Assembly (NCBI GenBank): GCA_937877655.1
Contig: CALFJC010000003.1
Coordinates: 1-25,480, forward strand
DNA length: 25,480 nt
DNA from: an uncultured Selenomonadales bacterium
GTDB taxonomy: Bacteria > Bacillota > Negativicutes > Selenomonadales > Selenomonadaceae
Reading direction: 5' to 3'
In this document: positions 14,796-20,776 of the stretch, piece after piece
Position numbering within the stretch: position 1 is the first letter of the stretch
Layout of the letters: every line of letters starts with the position of its first letter
Position numbers and translations under genes: made by a program
The notes under the pieces: generated by a model
Told to the model about the DNA's origin: nothing
What the model saw: the letters and a program-made list of their open reading frames with translations, nothing else
The model's database searches: none

Positions 14796-16146
14796 ATTGA
14801 GTTTAAAGGAAGTCGCGCAGGTAACGGGCGCGGAAAAAAATTCGGACGCCGAGATTTTTTTTGAAGGCGTCACAACAGACAGCAGAAAATTAAATAACGG
14901 CGTCTTATTCGTCGCGCTTAAGGGAGAAAATTTCAACGGCGAAGATTTTGCGGAGACTTCATTAAAAAAAGGCGCGGCGGCTGTCCTCGTCAGCAAAAAT
15001 TTTAACAAAAAAATTGACGGCGTTGTTTTAAAAGTCGACGACACTTTGAAGGCTTATCGGGAAATTGCGGGAGCGTGGCGAGATCGTTTTGACATTCCTA
15101 TTGTCGCAGTCACGGGCTCGAACGGAAAAACCACCACGAAAGATTTAGCCGCCGCCGCTCTAAACAGCTTGGGGCATGTGCTAAAAACTTCGGGGAATTT
15201 TAATAACGAAGTCGGCGTCCCGATGACTTTGCTTGAGTTGAACGAAAAACATAAAGCCGCCGTTGTGGAAATTGGAATGCGCGGGCTCGGACAAATTGAA
15301 TCGCTCGCCGAAGTCGTCAAGCCCACAATCGGTATCGTTACGAATGTCAGCGAAACTCACATTGAACTTTTGGGCTCGATAGAAAATATCGCTAAGGCAA
15401 AAGGCGAATTGGTCGAGGCGATTAAGAGCGGCGGCGCGATAATTTTGAACGCGGACAATCGACATACGGCGGAGATGAAAAATCTCGTTCGCGACGGCGT
15501 AAAAATTTTAACTTATTCGCTTGAAGACGGCGCGGATTTTGTTGCGAAAAATATTTTAATCGGCAGTGTTTCGACGGAATTCACTTTGAGTTTTCGCGGC
15601 AGGGAATATGATTTTGAAATTCCGATGCTCGGTCGCCACAATGTTTCAAATGCATTGGCGGCTATCGCGGCGGGTTATGCGGTCGGTTTGACTGTTCCCG
15701 AAGTTCAACGCGGCTTTTCCACTTTGACAACAACGAAAATGCGCTTTGAAGTTATTCGCCGCGACGGCTTGACGATTATAAATGACGCTTACAACGCAAG
15801 CCCCGCTTCAATGCGCGTGGCGATTAAAACTGCCTCCGAAGTTTATGACGGGCGATTAATTGCGGTGCTCGGAGACATGTTGGAGCTCGGCGATATTTCG
15901 GAGCAAATTCACAGGGAAATTGGAGAAGAGCTTGTCGAAAATAAATTTGACGTGCTGATAACTTTAGGCGAGCTTGGAAAATTTATTGCGGTGGGAGCAC
16001 GGGACGCGGGCTTGGAAAATGTTTACACCTTTGACACGCACGAGGCGGCGGCTAAAAAAATTTTGGAACTCGTCCGTGACGGCGATACGATTTTATTCAA
16101 GGCGTCGCATGTTATGCACATGGAAAAAATTATCGAATTGATTTAG
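14788..16146 (+). CDS. murF: UDP-MurNAc-tripeptide:D-Ala-D-Ala ligase
   Basis: This 452-residue enzyme adds the D-Ala-D-Ala dipeptide to complete the cytoplasmic UDP-MurNAc-pentapeptide. It has the N-terminal substrate motif TTDSRKL, the P-loop VTGSNGKTTTKD (108-119), EIGMRGLGQIE, the ETHIELLGS region and NDAYNASPASMR, which marks MurF among the Mur ligases. The ATG at 14788 overlaps the murE stop by eight bases and follows a ggagggg ribosome site. An in-frame ATG at 14770 would put the ribosome site inside the gene and is rejected. The D-Ala-D-Ala it uses would come from the Ddl half of the fusion gene downstream. Confidence 0.96.
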   Translation: MDKLSLKEVAQVTGAEKNSDAEIFFEGVTTDSRKLNNGVLFVALKGENFNGEDFAETSLKKGAAAVLVSKNFNKKIDGVVLKVDDTLKAYREIAGAWRDRFDIPIVAVTGSNGKTTTKDLAAAALNSLGHVLKTSGNFNNEVGVPMTLLELNEKHKAAVVEIGMRGLGQIESLAEVVKPTIGIVTNVSETHIELLGSIENIAKAKGELVEAIKSGGAIILNADNRHTAEMKNLVRDGVKILTYSLEDGADFVAKNILIGSVSTEFTLSFRGREYDFEIPMLGRHNVSNALAAIAAGYAVGLTVPEVQRGFSTLTTTKMRFEVIRRDGLTIINDAYNASPASMRVAIKTASEVYDGRLIAVLGDMLELGDISEQIHREIGEELVENKFDVLITLGELGKFIAVGARDAGLENVYTFDTHEAAAKKILELVRDGDTILFKASHVMHMEKIIELI

Positions 16147-16162
16147 GCAGGGAAATTTTCAG

Positions 16163-17116
16163 ATGGAAAAATTTTTAATAGCGGGAGCAATCGCAGCGGG
16201 CGTTGTAATTTTGCTCGCTCCGATTTGCATTCCGGTTTTGCACAAATTGAAATTCGGGCAGAGCATACGCGAGGAAGGTCCGAAAAGTCATCAAAAGAAA
16301 AGCGGCACGCCGACAATGGGCGGGATTTTTTTAATCGCGGGGATTTTCATTGCGACACTGATTCAAGCCAAGTGGAGCACGGAAGTTTTTCTTGCGCTGT
16401 TCATATTGATGGGACATTTTATTTTGGGCTTCGTTGACGATTATTTGAAAGTCGTCCGCAAACACAACCAAGGACTTTTGGCGCGATACAAACTCGCGGG
16501 ACAAATTTTAATCGCGCTTGTGACAACATTTTTCATGAGCAAACTTTTTCCGGATTTTGCGCCGACGATTTGGCTCCCGATAATCGACGAGACGATTGAC
16601 GCGGGGAATTTTTATTTGCCGTTCATGTTTTTGGTAATGGTCGGGGCGTCGAACGCGGTAAATTTGACGGACGGACTGGACGGCTTGGCTTCGGGTTGCA
16701 TGGCGATAGCGGCGAGTTGTTATGCGGTAATTTGCATTTTGAAGGGGCATGAAGACTTGGCGATTTTCTGCGCGGCGATTGTCGGAGCTTGCATAGGCTT
16801 TTTGAAATTTAATTTTCATCCCGCAAAAGTTTTCATGGGCGATACGGGTTCGCTTGCCTTGGGCGGAGCATTTGCGGCGGTAGGAATTTTGACGCACACG
16901 GAAATTTTATTGGCGGTCGTCGGCTTCGTCTTCGTCTGCGAGGCAATGTCGGTAATTCTGCAAGTCATTTCCTTCAAGTCGACGGGCAAAAGAATTTTCC
17001 GCATGAGCCCGTTGCATCATCACTTTGAACTCGGCGGCTGGTCGGAAATAAAAGTTGTCTTTGTCTTTTGGACGGTCGGATTAATTGCGGGCGTAGTCGG
17101 CTTGATAATGTTGTAA
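16163..17116 (+). CDS. mraY: Phospho-MurNAc-pentapeptide transferase
   Basis: This 317-residue polytopic membrane enzyme transfers phospho-MurNAc-pentapeptide to undecaprenyl phosphate, forming lipid I. About ten hydrophobic segments are visible. The key residues are present: Asp92/Asp93 in FVDDYLKV, the NLTDGLDG loop (Asn167, Asp170, Asp173), FMGDTGSLALGG, and the cytoplasmic His285-His287 in PLHHHFE. SHQKKSGTPTMGG near the N-terminus is also diagnostic. It lies 16 bases after murF, with a modest ribosome site. Confidence 0.96.
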   Translation: MEKFLIAGAIAAGVVILLAPICIPVLHKLKFGQSIREEGPKSHQKKSGTPTMGGIFLIAGIFIATLIQAKWSTEVFLALFILMGHFILGFVDDYLKVVRKHNQGLLARYKLAGQILIALVTTFFMSKLFPDFAPTIWLPIIDETIDAGNFYLPFMFLVMVGASNAVNLTDGLDGLASGCMAIAASCYAVICILKGHEDLAIFCAAIVGACIGFLKFNFHPAKVFMGDTGSLALGGAFAAVGILTHTEILLAVVGFVFVCEAMSVILQVISFKSTGKRIFRMSPLHHHFELGGWSEIKVVFVFWTVGLIAGVVGLIML

Positions 17117-17128
17117 GGAGTCTTGTAA

Positions 17129-18493
17129 ATGGATTTGGCAAACAAAAAAGTTTTGGTTATCGGCGCGGCGCGGAGCGGAATTGCCGCCGCGAAGATAATT
17201 AGGAATTATGAATTAGGAATTAGGAATGAAAATGCGAAAGTTATCTTAAGTGATTCAAAAGAAAATCTCGACGTGGAAATTTCGGGCGTGGAAATTCGGC
17301 TGGGCAAGCAGACGGAAGAACTTTTGCGCGGCGTCGATTTGATAATTGTTTCGCCCGCCGTCCCGTTAAAAATTCCGCTGTTAAAAATTGCCGCCGAAAA
17401 AAATATCCCGATAATCAGCGAAGTCGAGCTTGCATATTCGCTGGCAAAATCTCCAATCTGCGCAGTGACGGGTACCAACGGCAAAACTACAACGGTAACT
17501 TTGCTGGGGCTTTTGCTGAAAGAAAAATTTTCAAAAGTCGGAGTCGGCGGGAATATCGGCGTGCCCTTGTCGGAAGTTGCGTTGGAAGTCGGCGCGGGCG
17601 GATATTTGGCGGCAGAAATTTCAAGTTATCAAATGGAGGCGACAAAAAATTTCAAGCCGCACATTTCGGCGATTTTGAACGTCACGCCCGATCATTTGAA
17701 AAGACACGGCTCAATGGAAGTTTATCAGGCAATGAAGGAGAAAATTTTTTCTCAACAGACCGCCGAAGATTTTTTGATTCTGAACTTTGACGACGAACGG
17801 ACTTGCGAAATGAAAACTCGTGCCGCTTGCAAAGTGCTTTACTTCAGCCGAAAAGCGGAGCTTGACGAAGGAGCTTTCATAAAAAATAATTCTCTCGCGA
17901 TAAAATTCGGCGGCGAAATTTTTGAACTCTGCACGATTGATGAATTGGGGATAAAGGGCGGACACAACGTCGAAAATGCGCTTGCCGCGTCGCTTGCGGC
18001 ATTTTTGGCGGGCGTTGAGATTGAAAAAATTTCTGCCGTGCTGAAAAGTTTTCAAGGCGTCGAGCACAGGATAGAATTTGTTCGCGAAATTGACGGCGTG
18101 AAATTTTTTAACGATTCAAAGGCAACGAATACCGACTCGGCGATTAAGGCACTTGAAACTTTTTCGGGGCATATAATTTTAATCGCGGGCGGCGACGACA
18201 AGGGAACGGATCTCACGGATTTTTTAAAGCTCGTCAAGGAGCGCGTCGATTATCTGATTTTGATTGGAGATGCGGCGGCGCGATTCAAAACCTGCGCTCT
18301 GGAAAAAAATTTCCCTGCCGAAAAAATTTTGGAGGCGGGCTACTCAATGGAGCGGGCGGTTGAACTTGCGAAAAAAATTTCTCGTCCGCCGCAAATCGTT
18401 TTGCTGAGCCCGGCTTGTGCAAGTTTCGACATGTACAACGATTTTGAGGAGCGCGGGCGGGACTTTAAAGAAAAGGTTATAGCTTATAGCTGA
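17129..18493 (+). CDS. murD: UDP-MurNAc-L-alanine:D-glutamate ligase
   Basis: This 454-residue cytoplasmic Mur ligase adds D-glutamate. The N-terminal Rossmann-like domain begins KVLVIGAARSGIAAAK. The P-loop is VTGTNGKTTTVT (113-124), followed by AEISSYQME, NVTPDHLKRHGS, NDSKATN and the C-terminal LSPACASFDMYNDF, which identifies MurD. The ribosome site is taaggag. Two oddities come from heptad repeats. A four-unit array at 17197-17227 encodes an extra loop (RNYELGIRNE) between the first helix and second strand. The last residues (Val-Ile-Ala-Tyr-Ser) and the TGA stop come from a second array starting at 18477. The usual next gene, ftsW, is absent. Confidence 0.95.
   Translation: MDLANKKVLVIGAARSGIAAAKIIRNYELGIRNENAKVILSDSKENLDVEISGVEIRLGKQTEELLRGVDLIIVSPAVPLKIPLLKIAAEKNIPIISEVELAYSLAKSPICAVTGTNGKTTTVTLLGLLLKEKFSKVGVGGNIGVPLSEVALEVGAGGYLAAEISSYQMEATKNFKPHISAILNVTPDHLKRHGSMEVYQAMKEKIFSQQTAEDFLILNFDDERTCEMKTRAACKVLYFSRKAELDEGAFIKNNSLAIKFGGEIFELCTIDELGIKGGHNVENALAASLAAFLAGVEIEKISAVLKSFQGVEHRIEFVREIDGVKFFNDSKATNTDSAIKALETFSGHIILIAGGDDKGTDLTDFLKLVKERVDYLILIGDAAARFKTCALEKNFPAEKILEAGYSMERAVELAKKISRPPQIVLLSPACASFDMYNDFEERGRDFKEKVIAYS
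17197..17227 (+). repeat. Heptad repeat array inside murD, 4 units
   Basis: The units aattagg, aattatg, aattagg, aattagg and a final aat encode IRNYELGIRN. The second unit is the only one whose TAG would be in frame; it reads TAT (Tyr) instead. The same order of units occurs in the non-coding array at 9450, so this variant exists outside genes as well. Confidence 0.88.
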
Positions 18494-18504
18494 TAGCTGA
18501 TAGA
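18477..18504 (+). repeat. Heptad repeat array at the murD end, 4 units
   Basis: The units are ttatagc, ttatagc, tgatagc and tgataga. The murD stop TGA (18491-18493) is inside the third unit, and the ribosome site of the next gene (aaaggaa) follows at once. The array is the reverse complement in type of the one at 18880-18914. Confidence 0.85.
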
Positions 18505-18518
18505 AAGGAAGTTTGATT

Positions 18519-18884
18519 ATGATTGTAAGAGATTACAAAGATTTGATCGTTTGGCAAAAATCAATGGACTTGCTCGTTGAAGTTTATCGACTCGCCAAGA
18601 AGTTGCCTAAGGAAGAAACCTACGGACTTTCGGACCAGATGCGTCGTGCAGTTGTTTCTATTCCCTCAAACATTGCGGAAGGAAAAAATCGTTCTTCCGG
18701 AAAGGATTTCCTTCGTTTTTTGTTCATTGCTCGCGGTTCAAGAGCTGAAGTTGAAACTCAACTTTTGGCTTGCATCCGTCTTAACTATCTTGAAGAAGAT
18801 GATGTTGAAAATGCATTAAAGTTATGCACCGAAGTAGGAAAAATGCTTAGTGCAATGATTTCCAAAATGTCCCATAACCTATAA
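18519..18884 (+). CDS. Four-helix-bundle protein (S23 / 23S rRNA intervening-sequence family)
   Basis: This 121-residue helical protein matches the four-helix-bundle family first seen as ORFs in intervening sequences of 23S rRNA genes. Diagnostic parts are YKDLIVWQKSMDL at the start, LPKEETYGLSDQMRRA, the most conserved stretch SIPSNIAEGKNR, and SRAEVETQLLAC. Its function is unknown, although relatives form pentamers and occur near reverse transcriptases and in mobile contexts. The ATG at 18519 follows aaaggaa; an in-frame TTG at 18513 is less likely. Its codons (frequent AAG, CGT, CTT) look less like the neighbouring mur genes. It lies where ftsW normally sits, between two inverted heptad arrays, and its stop codon is in the second. 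Confidence 0.88.
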   Translation: MIVRDYKDLIVWQKSMDLLVEVYRLAKKLPKEETYGLSDQMRRAVVSIPSNIAEGKNRSSGKDFLRFLFIARGSRAEVETQLLACIRLNYLEEDDVENALKLCTEVGKMLSAMISKMSHNL

Positions 18885-18914
18885 GCTATAAGCTATAAGC
18901 TATAAGCTATAAGC
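18880..18914 (-). repeat. Heptad repeat array after the four-helix-bundle gene, 5 units
   Basis: Five perfect units of tataagc occupy this stretch. The gene's TAA stop (18882-18884) is in the first unit. Read on the minus strand the unit is gcttata, matching the plus-strand array at 18477-18504, so the gene is flanked by inverted copies. The murG ribosome site (gagga) follows about ten bases later. Confidence 0.87.
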
Positions 18915-18938
18915 TTTTAAACGAGGAAATGCTAATCG

Positions 18939-20033
18939 ATGAAAATAATCGTATCGGGCGGCGGCACGGGCGGACATATTTACCCCGCGCTGACGCTTAT
19001 AAACGCGCTTAAAAACAAACGGGCGGACGCGGAATTTTTATACGTCGGCACGGAAAAAGGTTTGGAAGCAGACATTGTTCCGAAGGCGGGCATAAATTTT
19101 ACCGCGCTGAAATTGGAGGGCGGGCTCGAACGTCATTTCACTTTGGAAAATATTTCTCGCGCCGCCAATGCCATTTGGAGCATAAAACACGCCGCCGACA
19201 TCATAAAAAATTTTAAACCGGATGCGGTCGTCGGGACGGGCGGTTATGTTTGCGGACCGATTCTCCTTGCCGCGAGCCTTATGAAAGTTCCGACGTTGAT
19301 TCAAGAACAAAATGCGGTTGCGGGCGTCACGAATAAAATTTTGTCAAAGTTCGTGAACAAAATCGCTGTCGGGACAAAGGACGCGCTGAAAAATTTTCCT
19401 GCCGAAAAAACAATTTACACGGGCAATCCGATTCGCGCTGAAGTTCTTGCCGCAAAAAAAGAAGACGGGCTTAAGGAATTCAATTTCACAGCCGATAAGC
19501 CGATTGTTTTAATTTCGGGCGGCAGTCGCGGAGCACGGAGCATCAACGACGCGATGATTGGCGTTTTGAAATCGGCGGCAGAAAAAAATTATGCGCAATT
19601 TCTTCACGTCACCGGCAAGGGCGAATTTGAATCCGTCACAAAAAAATTAACCGACATTTCGGATGCGCCGAATATAAAAATTGTGCCTTACCTTTACAAC
19701 ATGCCGCAAGCAATGGCGACGGCTGATTTAGCAATTTTCCGCGCAGGCGCAACGGGGCTTGCCGAATTGACGGCGCGAGGAGTTCCCGCGATTTTAATTC
19801 CTTATCCCTACGCGGCGGAGAATCATCAAGAATTCAATGCGCGGGCACTCGTCGAGGCGGGCGCGGCTCGCATGATTCTCAACAAAGATTTGACGGCGGA
19901 ACTTTTACAAAAAAATCTCGATGAACTTTTATCTTCGCCCGAAAAATTAAAATCAATGGCGGCGGCAAGTTTATCGCTCGGCAAACCGAATGCCGCAGAT
20001 GAGATCGCCGATTTGATTTTAAAAATGATTTAA
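18939..20033 (+). CDS. murG: UDP-GlcNAc:lipid I N-acetylglucosaminyltransferase
   Basis: This 364-residue peripheral membrane glycosyltransferase adds GlcNAc to lipid I, giving lipid II. It has the N-terminal glycine-rich GGGTGGHIYPA (7-17), VVGTGGYVCGP, QEQNAVAGVTN, GNPIRAEV and the C-terminal nucleotide-sugar site around AGATGLAELTARGVPAILIP with PYAAENHQEFNA. All are canonical, and the length fits the family. The ribosome site is gagga before ATG 18939. It is separated from murD by the four-helix-bundle insertion and followed 12 bases later by a toxin-antitoxin pair. Confidence 0.96.
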   Translation: MKIIVSGGGTGGHIYPALTLINALKNKRADAEFLYVGTEKGLEADIVPKAGINFTALKLEGGLERHFTLENISRAANAIWSIKHAADIIKNFKPDAVVGTGGYVCGPILLAASLMKVPTLIQEQNAVAGVTNKILSKFVNKIAVGTKDALKNFPAEKTIYTGNPIRAEVLAAKKEDGLKEFNFTADKPIVLISGGSRGARSINDAMIGVLKSAAEKNYAQFLHVTGKGEFESVTKKLTDISDAPNIKIVPYLYNMPQAMATADLAIFRAGATGLAELTARGVPAILIPYPYAAENHQEFNARALVEAGAARMILNKDLTAELLQKNLDELLSSPEKLKSMAAASLSLGKPNAADEIADLILKMI

Positions 20034-20045
20034 GGAGGATTTAAA

Positions 20046-20309
20046 ATGACAAACGAAGTTACTTTGGAAATTAAAATCGACGCCGATTTGAAGGAAGCCG
20101 CCGAAAAACTCTATCAAAGTTTCGGAACGACTTTCGACGAAGTGATTAAACTTTTCGTGGAGCGCAGCGTTGCGACGGGCGAATTTCCGCGCAAAAAAAA
20201 ATCTGCGGCAGGAATGTTGTCGGAATATGCAAACCCGAAGATGATTCCTTTTGAAAAAGAAGCTTGGGCGGAAGCGGCGGTCGAAAGATATGCCAGAACT
20301 CTCAAATAA
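20046..20309 (+). CDS. RelB/DinJ-family antitoxin
   Basis: This 87-residue protein has an N-terminal ribbon-helix-helix of the RelB/DinJ type: TLEIKIDADLKEAAEKLYQS, then the FGTTFDEVIKLFVERSVATGEFP helix pair. A C-terminal tail (KKKSAAGMLSEYANPKMIPF) probably wraps its toxin. It should neutralise the PIN toxin downstream and repress the local promoter. A full ribosome site (aaggagg) precedes the ATG, and it follows murG closely, so it can also be transcribed with the mur genes. The tail is duplicated just downstream in another frame. A run of nine A (20193-20201) encodes three lysines and could allow slippage. Confidence 0.85.
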   Translation: MTNEVTLEIKIDADLKEAAEKLYQSFGTTFDEVIKLFVERSVATGEFPRKKKSAAGMLSEYANPKMIPFEKEAWAEAAVERYARTLK

Positions 20310-20400
20310 AAAATCTGCACTCGGCGCGTTGTCGGAATATGCAAGTCCCGCATTAATTCCTTTTGAAAGTTGCGTGACGGAAAGAACTGTGGTGAAAAAT
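20290..20400 (+). pseudogene. Duplicated antitoxin tail, in frame with the PIN gene
   Basis: From an ATG at 20290, inside the end of the antitoxin gene, an open frame encodes NKKSALGALSEYASPALIPF, clearly a second copy of the antitoxin's KKSAAGMLSEYANPKMIPF. The DNA copies 20201-20256 and 20313-20368 are 112 bases apart. There is no stop between this tail and the PIN domain. It is either a remnant of a second antitoxin or an N-terminal extension of the toxin. No convincing ribosome site decides between them. Confidence 0.65.
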
Positions 20401-20775
20401 ATGGCAAAAAAATTTGTTGATACAAATGTTATCTTGCGCTATCTCCTTCATGACGTTGAATCGCAGAAAAAAGAAGTTGATGAAATTATGGCAAGCGGCG
20501 TAGCGACAATTCCCGAAGTTTTGCCGGAGATCGTTTACGTCTTGAGAAAATCTTACAAGGTCGACAGACAGAAGACGGCGGAAGCTCTTTTGAGAATTCT
20601 TGATGAAGTTGAAGTTGAACATAAGGCGGTTATGATTCAAGCCGCGAAATTTTACGGCGCAACAAATTTGGATTTTGTCGACTGCCTTTTTGCGGCATAT
20701 CGCAAAGTGGAAAATCTGGAGATTGTTACTCTCGATAAAGATTTGAATAAATTGCTTAAACAGGAGGAAAAATAA
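20401..20775 (+). CDS. PIN-domain ribonuclease toxin (VapC-like)
   Basis: This 124-residue PIN protein is predicted to be an Mg-dependent RNase and the toxin of the pair. Metal-binding acids are in the expected order: Asp7 in FVDTNVILRYLL, Glu39/Glu43 in PEVLPEIVYVL, Asp91/Asp94 in NLDFVDCLFAAY and Asp112 in TLDKDLNKL. The ATG at 20401 gives the usual PIN N-terminus but has a weak ribosome site. The frame is open back to 20290, which would add 37 antitoxin-like residues. Its antitoxin is RelB-like rather than the usual VapB types. The murC ribosome site lies inside its 3' end, so it is embedded in the mur transcript. Confidence 0.85.
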   Translation: MAKKFVDTNVILRYLLHDVESQKKEVDEIMASGVATIPEVLPEIVYVLRKSYKVDRQKTAEALLRILDEVEVEHKAVMIQAAKFYGATNLDFVDCLFAAYRKVENLEIVTLDKDLNKLLKQEEK

Positions 20776-20776
20776 T

